Counted from the stretch's first letter, positions 37,315-46,146 are shown. The stretch is 64,000 nt of DNA from Ancylobacter sp. SL191 (GCF_026625645.1 NZ_CP113056.1:930001-994000), one strand, 5' to 3'. Numbers and translations: made by a program. Notes: generated from the sequence alone by a model not told the origin.

Positions 37315-38574
37315 CTAGACTCCCGCATACATGCGGCCGGGGCTGAGCACCCGCGCCGGATCGAAGCCGTGCTTCATCCGCGTCACCAGCGCCTTGGTGA
37401 CCGGATCGAGCGGCTGGAACACCTCCTCGCCCGCCCGTGCGCCGGCGCTGGCGCGGATCAGCGTCGCGTGTCCGCCGCCCATTGCCGCAACGGCGGCACG
37501 AACCTCGGCGGTGCGCGGCGTGCCATCGGGCAGGGCGATCCAGACAAGGCCGCCGGCCCAGTCATAAAGCGCCCGCGCGCCGAGCGGTCGCAGCGCCGCC
37601 ACCACGCTCGCGCCGGCCATGGGCGCGACCGAGACCCGCCAGATGGCGGGGCCAACGTCCAGCGTCTCGCCCGGAGCGAGCGCGAACGGCTCCACATCGC
37701 GCACCGTCCGCCAGAAGGCGCGGGAGGCGTCGGCGTCGAGGAAGGAGAGTTCGCCACGTCCGCCGAGCAGCGCCTCCAGCTTGCCGCGCCGGTGCAGGAT
37801 GGAGGGCTTCACCCCCTCCAGCCGCAGCGCCGTCACCGCCCGGCCCGCCCCGGCCACCGCCGGCACAAGGCCGGCGATGTCGGCGGGCAGATGCGCGGCA
37901 CCGGACACGTCGTAATAGGAGCCCATCGCCGCGCTCATGGCGCTGGCGGCAGCTGCGTCATCCAGCCCGAGGATGAGCAGCGTCTCCACCGTCTCCGGGC
38001 GCGGCAGCACCTTGATGGTGAGGTCGATGAACGCGGCAAGCGTGCCGTGCGAGCCGGAAAGGCCACGCGGCAGGTCATAGCCGGTGACGTTCTTCACCAC
38101 CCGCCCGCCGGCCTTGAACGCCTCGGCGCGGCCGGAGACGGCACGCACGCCCAGCGCATGGTCGCGCGCGGCGCCCGCGCTCGGCCGTCGCGGTCCGGCG
38201 AGGTTGCAGGCCATCACCCCACCCAGCGTGCCGCCGCCCGCCGGCTGGCCGAGCAGCGGGCCATAATCCATCGGCTCGAAGGCCATCATCTGGTGGGAGG
38301 CCGCCACCAGCGCCTCGATCTCGGCGATCGGCGTGCCCGCCTTGGCGCTCAGCACCAGTTCTTCCGGCTCATAGAGCGTGACGCCGGTGAGCGCCTTCAG
38401 CTCCAGCGTCGCGTCGGTCTGGATGTGGCGCCCGAGCCCGGCCTTGGAGCCGGCGCCGGCGACATCGAGCGTGCGCCCGTTCGACACCGCCCAGGCGACG
38501 GCCTCCACCACCTCGGCCTCGTCGCGCGGGCAGAGCCGTTCAGTGGCGGTCGGCTCCTCAAGCAGGGCACTCAT
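37315..38574 (-). CDS. glcE: Glycolate oxidase FAD-binding subunit
   Basis: Second flavin subunit of glycolate oxidase. It has 419 residues. The FAD_binding_4 domain shows the segments TLDVAGAGSKAGLGR near residue 37 and GQPAGGGTLGGVMACNLAGPRR near residues 110-131. The C-terminus (KHGFDPARVLSPGRMYAGV) is typical of GlcD/GlcE proteins. It starts 3 bp after the deaminase stop and 3 bp before glcF, which fixes it in one transcript with both. Confidence 0.94.
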   Translation of the reverse strand: MSALLEEPTATERLCPRDEAEVVEAVAWAVSNGRTLDVAGAGSKAGLGRHIQTDATLELKALTGVTLYEPEELVLSAKAGTPIAEIEALVAASHQMMAFEPMDYGPLLGQPAGGGTLGGVMACNLAGPRRPSAGAARDHALGVRAVSGRAEAFKAGGRVVKNVTGYDLPRGLSGSHGTLAAFIDLTIKVLPRPETVETLLILGLDDAAAASAMSAAMGSYYDVSGAAHLPADIAGLVPAVAGAGRAVTALRLEGVKPSILHRRGKLEALLGGRGELSFLDADASRAFWRTVRDVEPFALAPGETLDVGPAIWRVSVAPMAGASVVAALRPLGARALYDWAGGLVWIALPDGTPRTAEVRAAVAAMGGGHATLIRASAGARAGEEVFQPLDPVTKALVTRMKHGFDPARVLSPGRMYAGV

Positions 38575-38577
38575 GGC

Positions 38578-39993
38578 TTACTCCGCGAGCGCGGCGAGCC
38601 GCGCGGCATGTCGGTTATGCTCGGCGACCACAGCCGGCAGGTCGATGGTGACGATCCGCCCCTGCGCCACCACCGGGCGGCCGTGGACCACGGTGAAGGC
38701 GGCAGGGCCGGGCGTGCAGAACAAGGCGGCGGCGACGGGATCGGACAGGCCACCGGCAAAGGCGACATCGTCGAGCCGCAGCGCGAAGAAATCCGCGCAT
38801 TTGCCCGGCTCCAGCGAACCGATATCTGAACGCCCGAGCACCGAGGCGCCGCCCAGCGTGGCGAGTTCCAGCGCCTCGCGCGCGCTCATCCACTCCGCAT
38901 CGCGGGAGGGATCGGAGGTCGAGAGCGTGGTGTCCGGCCCCTCGGGCGGGCGCAGGGAGATCTGCAGCCGCGCCAACAGCATGGCCTGGCGCGCCTCGGT
39001 CAGCAGGTTGTTGCCATCATTCGACGCCGAGCCGTCCACCCCGAGCCCGACCTTCACGCCGGCGCGCCGATAGGCTTTCACCGGGGCGATACCGGAGGCG
39101 AGGCGCATATTCGAGGACGGGCAATGGCACACGCCGACCCCGGCGCCGGCAAAGCAGCCGATCTCGTGATCGTTCACATGCACCGCATGGGCGAACCAGA
39201 CATCGTCGCCCAGCCAGCCGAGTTCTTCCATGTAAGCGACCGGCCGCTTGCCGAAGCGCTCCAGCGTGTAGCGTTCCTCGTCGATGGTCTCGGCCAGATG
39301 GGTGTGCAGCCGCACGCCCTTGGCGCGGGCGAGAGCTGCGCTGTCGCGCATCAGGCCGGGCGTCACCGAGAAGGGCGAGCAGGGGGCCAGCGCGATCTGC
39401 AGGAGCGCGCCGGGCGCAGGGTCGTGATAGCGGGCGATAACGCGCTCAGAGTCGGCAAGGATGTCCTCTTCCCGCTCCACGCACTCATCCGGCGGCAGGC
39501 CGCCCTTGGACTGGCCGAGCGACATGGAGCCGCGCGAGACCATGAAGCGCATGCCGATCTCGCGGGCGGCGCCGATCTGGTCGTCGACCTTGCAGCCATT
39601 GCGGAACACATAGGCGTGGTCGAAGGCGGTGGTGCAGCCGCTGAGCGCGAGTTCGGCGAGGCCGACCAGCGTCGCCGTGCGCGAGGCCTCCGGCGTGCGC
39701 GCCGCCCAGAGCCGGTAATGCGCCTTGAGCCAGCGGAACAGATTGACGTTCTGCGCGGCGGGCAGATTGCGCGTCAGCGTCTGGTCGAGGTGGTGGTGGC
39801 AATTGACCAGGCCGGGCAGCACCACATGGCCAGCAAGGTCCATCACCATGTCGGCGGTGGCCGGCAGGGTCTCGCTCGGGCCGACCTCAACGATCATGCC
39901 GTCGCGGGCGAAAATCCCGCCGCCGGCGATCTCGCGCCGGGTGCCGTCCATGGTGACGAGAACGGTGGCATTGCGGACGAGAAGGGTGGTCAC
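38578..39993 (-). CDS. Amidohydrolase, 8-oxoguanine deaminase-like
   Basis: A 471-residue metal-dependent deaminase of the AtzB/TrzA/guanine deaminase group, closest in motif pattern to proteins annotated 8-oxoguanine deaminase (8-oxoguanine to urate). Metal ligands are visible: HHHLDQ near residue 66, HTHLAET near residue 235, FAHAVHV near residue 274 and the Asp in GLGVDGSASND near residue 325. GTG at 39993 has GGAAGGAG 8 nt upstream, better than the GTG at 40011. It lies between glcD and glcE in a glycolate oxidase operon. The substrate is inferred; a triazine or other purine-like compound is possible. Confidence 0.85.
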   Translation of the reverse strand: MTTLLVRNATVLVTMDGTRREIAGGGIFARDGMIVEVGPSETLPATADMVMDLAGHVVLPGLVNCHHHLDQTLTRNLPAAQNVNLFRWLKAHYRLWAARTPEASRTATLVGLAELALSGCTTAFDHAYVFRNGCKVDDQIGAAREIGMRFMVSRGSMSLGQSKGGLPPDECVEREEDILADSERVIARYHDPAPGALLQIALAPCSPFSVTPGLMRDSAALARAKGVRLHTHLAETIDEERYTLERFGKRPVAYMEELGWLGDDVWFAHAVHVNDHEIGCFAGAGVGVCHCPSSNMRLASGIAPVKAYRRAGVKVGLGVDGSASNDGNNLLTEARQAMLLARLQISLRPPEGPDTTLSTSDPSRDAEWMSAREALELATLGGASVLGRSDIGSLEPGKCADFFALRLDDVAFAGGLSDPVAAALFCTPGPAAFTVVHGRPVVAQGRIVTIDLPAVVAEHNRHAARLAALAE

Positions 39994-40014
39994 GGACCGA
40001 ACTCCTTCCACCCG

Positions 40015-40109
40015 CCGTCATCCCGGACGACGCACCGCGTCGATCCGGGATCGCGAGCCGGTTGGCGATCCCGGCTCTGCGCGCTGACGCGCTCCGGCCG
40101 GGATGACGA
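40015..40109. repeat. Intergenic palindromic repeat, copy between glcD and the deaminase gene
   Basis: Outer arms CGTCATCCCGG (40016-40026) and CCGGGATGACG (40098-40108) are complementary; inside, ATCCCGG-ACGACGC and GCGTCG-ATCCGGGAT form a further hairpin. It belongs to the same family as the copies at 16306, 44713 and 63104 but has a different inner sequence. It lies inside an apparent operon, between glcD and its downstream genes. Confidence 0.75.
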
Positions 40110-40132
40110 ATGTGGAGCCGACGGCCCGCGCA

Positions 40133-41630
40133 TCAGAACCTCGGAATGTCGGGGAAGGGCAGCTTGCCGCCGGAGACGTGCATGCGGCCGAGTTCGGCGC
40201 AGCGGTGCAGCACCGGGAACACCTTGCCGGGGTTCAAGAGCGCATCGGGATCGAAGGCGCATTTCAGCCGCTGTTGATGGGCGAGGTCGATCTCGTTGAA
40301 CATGGAGGGCATGAGGTCGCGCTTCTCGACGCCCACCCCATGCTCGCCGGTGAGCACACCACCCACCTCGACGCAAAGCAGCAGGATGTCGGCGCCGAAG
40401 GCCTCCGCCTTGTCGAGCTCGCCGGGCGTGTTGGCGTCGTAGCAGATCAGCGGGTGCAGATTGCCGTCGCCGGCATGGAAGACATTGCCGCATTTGAGGC
40501 CGTATTTCTCCGACATCGCCTCCATGCGGCGGAGCACCTCGGGCAGCGCCTTGCGCGGAATGGTGCCGTCCATGCAGAGATAATCCGGCGAGATGCGGCC
40601 GACCGCCGGGAAGGCCGCCTTGCGCCCGGCCCAGAAGGCGACGCGCTCCTCCTCGCTGGTCGAGGCGCGCAGCGTCTGGCAGCCGAGCGTGCCGGCGATC
40701 TGCGCGACGCGCTCGATGAGGTGGTTCACCTCCGCTTCCGGCCCGTCCAGCTCGACGATCAGCAGCGCCTCGACATCGAGCGGGTAGCCAGCGCCGAGAA
40801 AGGCCTCGGCGGCGTGGACCATCATGCGGTCCATCATCTCCATGCCACCGGGAATGATGCCGGCGGCGATGATGGCGGCGACGCAGGCCCCCGCTGCCTC
40901 GGAGGAGGGGGAAGCCCACCAGCACGGCGCGCGCTGTCTCAGGCTTCTTGAGGATGCGCACCGTCACCTCGGTGACGACGCCGAGCAGACCCTCCGAGCC
41001 GACGATGAGGCCGAGCAGGTCCAGCCCGCCGGAATCGAGGTGCTGGCCGCCGAGGCGCACCACCTCGCCGGTGATCAGCACCATCTCGACGCCCAGCACA
41101 TTGTTGGTGGTGAGGCCGTATTTCAGGCAATGCACGCCGCCGGAATTCTCGCCGACATTGCCGCCAATGGTGCAGGCGATCTGCGAGGAGGGGTCGGGCG
41201 CGTAATAGAAGCCCTCATGCGCCACGGCGGTGGTGATGCCGAGATTGGTCACGCCCGGCTGCGCCGTCACGGTGCGGTTGGCGAAGTCGATGTCGAGTAT
41301 GCGGTTGAACTTGCCCATGCCGAGCAGAATGCCGTCGGCCAGCGGCAGCGCCCCGCCGGAGAGCGAGGTTCCCGCCCCGCGCGGCACGACGGGAATGCCA
41401 TTGGCGTTGGCATAGGCCAGAACCTGCGAGACCTGCTCGGTGGTCGAGGGCAGCACCACGGCGAGCGGCAGCTGGCGATAGGCGGTGACGCCGTCGCTCT
41501 CATAGGGGCGCATCTCGTTGAGGGAATCGATCACCCCCTCGCCCGGCACGATGGCGCGCAGATCGGCGATGATCTCGGCCCGGCGGGCCAGCACATCAGC
41601 CTTCGGTGCGGGCATGACGAGACCGGACAT
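40133..41630 (-). CDS. glcD: Glycolate oxidase FAD-linked subunit, reading frame broken by one extra base
   Basis: Catalytic flavoprotein subunit of glycolate oxidase. The frame from ATG 41630 (GGGGAG 7 nt upstream) covers the FAD_binding_4 domain (VPRGAGTSLSGGALPLADG, GGNVGENSGGVHCLKYG) up to RAVLVGFP. The rest, starting SSEAAGACVAAIIAAG and ending PFPDIPRF, is in another frame. The break is at the five-G run 40907-40911, where four are expected. Removing one base gives 498 residues, the usual length, with the FAD-oxidase C domain intact (GNVFHAGDGNLHP, GEHGVGVEKRDLMP). Sequencing error is likeliest. It is the first gene of the operon; an inverted repeat lies about 85 bp upstream. Confidence 0.92.
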
Positions 41631-41714
41631 GGCGCTTCTCCCCTGACCACGTGCCGTTGAACGGACGTGCTTGCGGTTTCGACCCATTCTAGGGAATAGC
41701 GGCTCGGTACACCA

Positions 41715-41733
41715 TGGTCAAAAAAAATGACCA
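41715..41733. promoter_or_regulatory. Inverted repeat TGGTCA-A7-TGACCA upstream of glcD
   Basis: TGGTCA (41715-41720) and TGACCA (41728-41733) are perfect inverted repeats separated by seven A. The position, 85 bp before glcD in a locally AT-rich stretch, fits an operator. TGGTC/GACCA half-sites are typical of GntR/FadR-family regulators such as the glycolate regulator GlcC, but no such regulator gene is in the window. Confidence 0.5.
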
Positions 41734-41785
41734 CGCATGCCATCACACCTTCGTCGCCCCGACCGATCCGGTGGCGCGCCCGCCC

Positions 41786-41799
41786 TTGCGCCGGATCAA
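41786..41799 (+). promoter_or_regulatory. FixK/FNR-like box upstream of the 41880 gene
   Basis: TTGC-GCCGGA-TCAA fits the FixK2-type consensus TTG(A/C)-N6-(T/G)CAA of Rhizobiales. Its centre is 87 bp before the ATG at 41880, so a class II promoter would start near 41834. The -10 region there is poor, so the call rests on the box alone. A palindrome of this looseness can occur by chance. Confidence 0.3.
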
Positions 41800-41879
41800 G
41801 GCGGCGCCATGTGCTTCATTCTAGGCAGACAAAGCCAAGCGCGAGGGGGCACGCGCCCCGATAAAAGAGGAAACATCCC

Positions 41880-42278
41880 ATGTCCGAGGTCGACACCGCC
41901 ACGCTGCAGCGCATCCGCCTGCATCTCGCCCGCTCGCCGGAGTTCCCCGCCGGCAGCGCCCGCCATGGCTATGAGTTCCTCGCGCCGCTCGACGCCGCCG
42001 GCCATATCGACCTCGCGGCGTGGAAGGGGCTACGCGAGCGCTGCACCGTCACCCGCTTCTGGGGCCATGACGCGCCCGAGCACGGCCATCTCGTCCACCG
42101 CGCGGGCGGGACGCAGGGAGCGACCTGGGTGTTCGATTATGAGCCGGGGGCGAGCGAGGATGACGAGGCGGGCTACCGCTTCGGCGATCATGCCTTCGTG
42201 CCGGGCGAGTATGTGTCGGTGCGCGAGGAGGACGGCGACATGCACACTTTCGTGGTGTTCTCGGTGGTCGCCGCCTGA
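41880..42278 (+). CDS. Conserved hypothetical protein
   Basis: A 132-residue soluble acidic protein of unknown function, with a helical N-terminal half (LQRIRLHLARSPEFPAGSARHGYEF) and a beta-rich C-terminal half containing several His (FWGHDAPEHGHLVHRAGG) and FVPGEYVSVREEDGDMHTF. It has no signal peptide or membrane segment. The ribosome-binding site GAGGAAA is 8-9 nt before the ATG. It resembles hypothetical proteins found widely in Rhizobiales. A possible FixK-like box upstream hints at oxygen control, weakly. Confidence 0.75.
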   Translation: MSEVDTATLQRIRLHLARSPEFPAGSARHGYEFLAPLDAAGHIDLAAWKGLRERCTVTRFWGHDAPEHGHLVHRAGGTQGATWVFDYEPGASEDDEAGYRFGDHAFVPGEYVSVREEDGDMHTFVVFSVVAA

Positions 42279-42297
42279 AAAGGGCGGGACGCGCGCC

Positions 42298-43050
42298 TCA
42301 GTTCGGCGCGCGGATCACCGCCGGCTCGGCCGCCGGCGTGGCGGGAGCGGCGGCAGTCTCGGTCGCGGACGGCGCCGTCACCGCCGCGGAGGGGGCGGCG
42401 GCTGCCGGGGTCGCCGGCGCGGGGGCGGCGACCTGCGGGGCCGGGCGCGGGGCGCGGGGGCGGGCCGGCTTCTCGATCATGGCGATCACCCGCAGGTGCA
42501 GCTCGGCCGCCTTTTCGATGTTGAAATGGGTGAGCTGCCCGGCGCCGGTGAGGTCGACATTGTCGACGCGCGGGCCGGACACCGCCTTGCCGGCGCCGCC
42601 AGACTGATAATAGTTCACCACCTTGCCGATCTTGGCCGAGGCGGTCTTCAGCGACACGGGATCGAAGGTGACGACCAGCGGCACGGGCACACCGGCGGCG
42701 CTCACCTTGTTGGCCATGTCGACCGCCGCGTCGGCGCCCAGCGAATGGCCGATGATGATGACCGGGGTCGGGCGGCGCTTGCCGGCCCGCGCATCCTCGA
42801 TCGCGACATTGGCCAGCGTCTGCCAGTCGACATAGGAATGCACGCTCGCCTTGATGCCGCGCGCGTTGAGCTTGGCGGTCAGGTCGTCCATGCCGAAGGA
42901 GAAGATGTTGGCCAGCCCGCGCATCAGATAGACCCGCACCTGCGGGGCGTTGCGGTTCTGGCTCTGGGCGTTCGCGGCGGCCGGAAGAAACGTCATCAGC
43001 GCCGCCACGAGAGCGACGACGGCAAGAGCCCAAGACCGCGCGAACTTCAT
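42298..43050 (-). CDS. Secreted alpha/beta-hydrolase-like protein with Pro/Ala-rich tail
   Basis: About 250 residues with a clear signal peptide (MKFARSWALAVVALVAALM...AAANAQ). The core resembles a lipase-type alpha/beta hydrolase: VYLMRGLANIFSFGMDDL, then the nucleophile elbow IIGHSLGADAA (Ser103) and TFDPVSLKT, a likely acid region. A C-terminal His is in QLTHFNIEKAAELH. The last 65 residues are a Pro/Ala/Thr-rich linker. The substrate is unknown. ATG 43050 puts the signal peptide at the very start; ATG 43083 adds 11 residues. It converges on the 41880 gene. Confidence 0.75.
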   Translation of the reverse strand: MKFARSWALAVVALVAALMTFLPAAANAQSQNRNAPQVRVYLMRGLANIFSFGMDDLTAKLNARGIKASVHSYVDWQTLANVAIEDARAGKRRPTPVIIIGHSLGADAAVDMANKVSAAGVPVPLVVTFDPVSLKTASAKIGKVVNYYQSGGAGKAVSGPRVDNVDLTGAGQLTHFNIEKAAELHLRVIAMIEKPARPRAPRPAPQVAAPAPATPAAAAPSAAVTAPSATETAAAPATPAAEPAVIRAPN

Positions 43051-43306
43051 GTCCCGATTCCCGAATTGACCAACATTGTTCATGACTCCCGCGAACGCGG
43101 CAAATCAAACGAATTTTGTTCCGTTCTGACTTACCAACGCGGCTGATGCCGGCGGGCAACAGGCGGTGACGGGTAAACCCGCGCCGATGCCGCACGTCCC
43201 AGCCCCTTGCCAGAGCGGCGTGCGCATGCAACCGACTGGTACCGTCCAAAGTTCCACGCGCGGCGGCGGAGAGCCGGGACAGCGGGCGAACAGGGAGCCA
43301 GAGACC

Positions 43307-44677
43307 GTGACGACCAGTCCCTCCGCCACTTCCGGGCGCGCCGCCGGGCGCGGCGATGCCGGGCCGAGCCTGCCCAATGCCGGCGCTTTCTACGATCATC
43401 CGCTGCGCGCGCCGGTGCTCGCCGAGCTGCATGCGCGGCCCTTCGTGCCGGTGAGCACGCCGGCGCGCATCCTCCATGTCGCCTTTCTCGTCGACCGCGC
43501 GCAGGCCAAGGCCGACCGTGCCGCCTTCGCCGCGCTTTGCGTCGCGCGCGGCCAGTCGGGCCCGCACCGCGACGCCAAGCAGCACCGCGTGGCCTTTGGC
43601 GGCGCCGTGCTGCGCTGGGAACGCCATGCCGAGTTCACCACCTATACGTGGGAACTGCCGGCGGAGGATCTGACCGAGGGTGGCCTGCCTTTCCACCCCT
43701 CCTCCGGGAGCCTCGCCCGCACGCTGCTGCAAGTGCCGCAGCCCGGCCCGCTGCTGGTCGCGGTCGACCTGCAATTGGTGACCGACACCGCCGACGCGCT
43801 GCCGCTCGACCGGCTGTTCGACCGCTCCAGCCTCGCGCGCTCGGATGTCGAGGACGGCCTTGCCGAGATCGCCACCGATTTCCAGCCGGACCCGTCCGGC
43901 TTCGTGCGCATCCTCGTGCGCGACCGGGGCATGACGGATGATGCCGCCGGCGCGCTGATCCAGCGTGTGCTGGAGGTCGAGACCTACCGCACCCTCGCCT
44001 TGCTCGGCCTGCCGGAAGCGCAGCGCCTCGCCCCCACCGTGGCGCGGATCGAGAACGAGCTGAGCACGCTCACCCGCGAGATGCGCGACACCGAGGGTCT
44101 GGCGGCCAACAACAAGCTGCTGGACGCGCTCACCACGCTGGCCTCCGAGCTGGAGGCGGACGCCGCCGCCTCGCTGTTCCGCTTCGGCGCGACGCGGGCC
44201 TATGACGAGATCGTCGACGACCGGCTGCAGGCGATCGGCGAGCAGCCGATTTCGGGCCACCCGACCTGGCAGCAATTCCTCTCGCGCCGGCTGCAACCGG
44301 CCATGCGCACCTGCCAGGCCATCGAGCAGCGGCAGGCGGGGCTGTCGGTCAAGCTGTCAAGCGCCGCCAACCTGCTGCGCACCCGCGTCGATGTCGAGCT
44401 CGAGCAGCAGAATCGCGACCTGCTGCGCTCGATGAACCGGCGCGCGCGCATGCAGCTGCGCCTGCAGCAGACGGTCGAGGGCCTCTCGGTCGCGGCCATC
44501 TCCTATTACGTCATCAGCCTGCTGCATTACGCCCTCGAAGGTCTTCACGCGCGCTTCGAGGCGTGGGGGCTGCATGTCGATATCGGGCTGGTGACCGCCA
44601 TCGCCGTGCCGCTGGTGGCGCTCACCATCTGGAGCGGCGTGCGCCGTATCCGCAAGGGCCACTTCGACGAAGAATGA
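43307..44677 (+). CDS. DUF3422 family membrane protein
   Basis: A 456-residue protein of the DUF3422 family, found in alpha- and betaproteobacteria, function unknown. The N-terminal region (FYDHPLRAPVLAELHARPF) is the family signature; a central helical region with coiled-coil character (residues about 260-400) precedes two C-terminal transmembrane helices (SVAAISYYVISLLHYALEG and VTAIAVPLVALTIWSGV). The final IRKGHFDEE is highly typical. GTG 43307 has GGGAG 9 nt upstream. Confidence 0.9.
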   Translation: MTTSPSATSGRAAGRGDAGPSLPNAGAFYDHPLRAPVLAELHARPFVPVSTPARILHVAFLVDRAQAKADRAAFAALCVARGQSGPHRDAKQHRVAFGGAVLRWERHAEFTTYTWELPAEDLTEGGLPFHPSSGSLARTLLQVPQPGPLLVAVDLQLVTDTADALPLDRLFDRSSLARSDVEDGLAEIATDFQPDPSGFVRILVRDRGMTDDAAGALIQRVLEVETYRTLALLGLPEAQRLAPTVARIENELSTLTREMRDTEGLAANNKLLDALTTLASELEADAAASLFRFGATRAYDEIVDDRLQAIGEQPISGHPTWQQFLSRRLQPAMRTCQAIEQRQAGLSVKLSSAANLLRTRVDVELEQQNRDLLRSMNRRARMQLRLQQTVEGLSVAAISYYVISLLHYALEGLHARFEAWGLHVDIGLVTAIAVPLVALTIWSGVRRIRKGHFDEE

Positions 44678-44712
44678 GGCGCGGACAAGGGGCTCGCCCG
44701 CAGGCGGATCTC

Positions 44713-44810
44713 CGTCATCCCCCGGACTTGATCCGGGGATCCATGACGTTGCCGTTCATCCGACGGCATCCAGCACGTGGATGGCCGGGTCAAGCCCGGC
44801 CATGACGATG
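44713..44810. repeat. Two-hairpin intergenic repeat, copy after the DUF3422 gene
   Basis: Same architecture as 16306-16398: a first hairpin ATCCCCCGGA-ctt-gATCCGGGGAT and a second GATGGCCGGG-tcaa-GCCCGGCCATGACG, linked by about 45 bp. Outer ends CGTCAT and ATGACG are complementary. It lies between convergent genes. A degenerate single-hairpin copy follows at 44850. Confidence 0.8.
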
Positions 44811-44849
44811 GGTAGGTTGAGCGCCCCAGAGGGACGAGGCGGGACGCGC

Positions 44850-44884
44850 TCCCGGCTCGGCCTTCGGCCGGCCGGGATGACGGT
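44850..44884. repeat. Single-hairpin relative of the intergenic repeat
   Basis: CCCGGC...GGCC-ttc-GGCC...GCCGGGATGACGG carries the right-hand CCGGGATGACG end of the family but only one hairpin. It lies 40 bp after the full copy and just before the stop of the lipoprotein gene, so the gap holds one full and one partial unit. Confidence 0.55.
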
Positions 44885-44914
44885 TCACGAGGCGGGCGGC
44901 GCGGACCGGCCGTG

Positions 44915-45958
44915 TTACTGCGCGAAGGTGCCGGTGGAGGGCGCGGGGGCGCCGATCCATTGGGTATCGCCGCTGCTCGCGGCAGGGGCGGCCGTAGCAG
45001 GCGCCGCCGCGGCGGGCGCGGTGGTGGCAGGAGCGGCGGCAGCCGGAGCGGCGGTGGCGGGAGCACTTGCCGCCGGTGTCGTCGGCACGGCGCGGACCGG
45101 GGCGGTCGCGGCCGGCGCGGCGGTGGCCGGAGCCGCCTGAACCGGGGTGGTCTGCGCGGCGGGCGCGGTACGGGGCGGCGTGGTCGCCGCTGCCGGGCGG
45201 GTCGCGGCGGGCGCCGCGCTGGTGGCAGGCGCCGGGGTTACCGGACGCGGCCGGGTCTGCTGCTGCGCCGGGCGCGGGCGCGCCGCCGGCTTCTCATTGG
45301 CGCCCTGCGGATCGAAGCCGACATAGACCACGTATTTGTCGAGCACGTCGGCGCTCGGGCGCGGGAAGCTGATGTCGTCAGCCACCAGGGCGAAATCGAC
45401 CTGCAGCACGCTCGGCCCGATCTCCACCGGCACGGAATAGAACTTCGTCCAGATCGACTGCGGCGAGGGGCCCTCATGCACCACCGCGACGCGGATCGGC
45501 ACGGTCACCCGGCCGGGCCCGCCCTTGGCACCGAGCAGCACGCGGCCCTGAATGCCCACGCGCATGGTCATGTCGGGCGAGCTGTAGCGGCATTCGCGCG
45601 AGAACTGGCCGAGCGTCGCCTGATAACGCACGCCGCCATCGCCCGGCTCTGTCACCTGATAGGCGGCCGCTCCGCCGCGCACCTCGACAGAGGGGCAGGA
45701 AAAGTCGGAAGTATCGCCGGCCGGCCCGGTCGCATTGGCCGTGGCTTCGACCGTGGTGGTCTGGATCTGCGAGCCGAACAGGCCCTGATTACCGGCATCG
45801 CCGGTCCCCATCGGGCCTTCATTACCGCCGCCGCCGCCAATGCCGGCACCGGCACAGCCGGCCAGCAACAGGCCAAGAGGGAGAAGCATCAGGGCGCTCC
45901 GAAGGCCCCGACCCTCGCCCCTCGGGCGGCTTAGGTTCAGCAGTTCAGCTCCACGCAT
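44915..45958 (-). CDS. Putative lipoprotein with Ala/Pro/Thr-rich tail
   Basis: A 347-residue protein with a basic N-terminus and lipobox LLLAGC (Cys near residue 35), so it is probably anchored in the cell envelope. A Gly-rich linker follows. The folded part (about 75-225) has cysteines in FSCPSVEVRGG and SRECRYSS and no family I can name with certainty. The last 115 residues are an Ala/Pro/Thr repeat region, probably extended. ATG 45958 has GGGGAG 7 nt upstream. It is a conserved type of Rhizobiales envelope protein, function unknown. Confidence 0.75.
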   Translation of the reverse strand: MRGAELLNLSRPRGEGRGLRSALMLLPLGLLLAGCAGAGIGGGGGNEGPMGTGDAGNQGLFGSQIQTTTVEATANATGPAGDTSDFSCPSVEVRGGAAAYQVTEPGDGGVRYQATLGQFSRECRYSSPDMTMRVGIQGRVLLGAKGGPGRVTVPIRVAVVHEGPSPQSIWTKFYSVPVEIGPSVLQVDFALVADDISFPRPSADVLDKYVVYVGFDPQGANEKPAARPRPAQQQTRPRPVTPAPATSAAPAATRPAAATTPPRTAPAAQTTPVQAAPATAAPAATAPVRAVPTTPAASAPATAAPAAAAPATTAPAAAAPATAAPAASSGDTQWIGAPAPSTGTFAQ

Positions 45959-46146
45959 ACACATACTCCCCGCCGAGGCTGGTAAGACCGCCACGGCCCC
46001 GGCACAGCGGAGCCCGGCCCCTTCGACACATTCGACCGGCGGCTCTTATAGCAGGCGATCACGCGCGGGGGGAACATGCGCCGGAAGGAGTTTGCGTGGC
46101 AGGAAAACGCCGGCCGTGAGGCCGGCATTGCCGGAGATGAGAGGGC

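Noticed and set aside
36067..38829. 920-codon open frame on the plus strand opposite glcF and glcE
   Set aside because: Antisense shadow of two genes with intact cofactor motifs; no plausible start signal or domain.
40133..40843. C-terminal half of glcD as an independent small oxidase gene
   Set aside because: The ATG is internal to the FAD-oxidase C domain and the upstream part continues in the adjacent frame.
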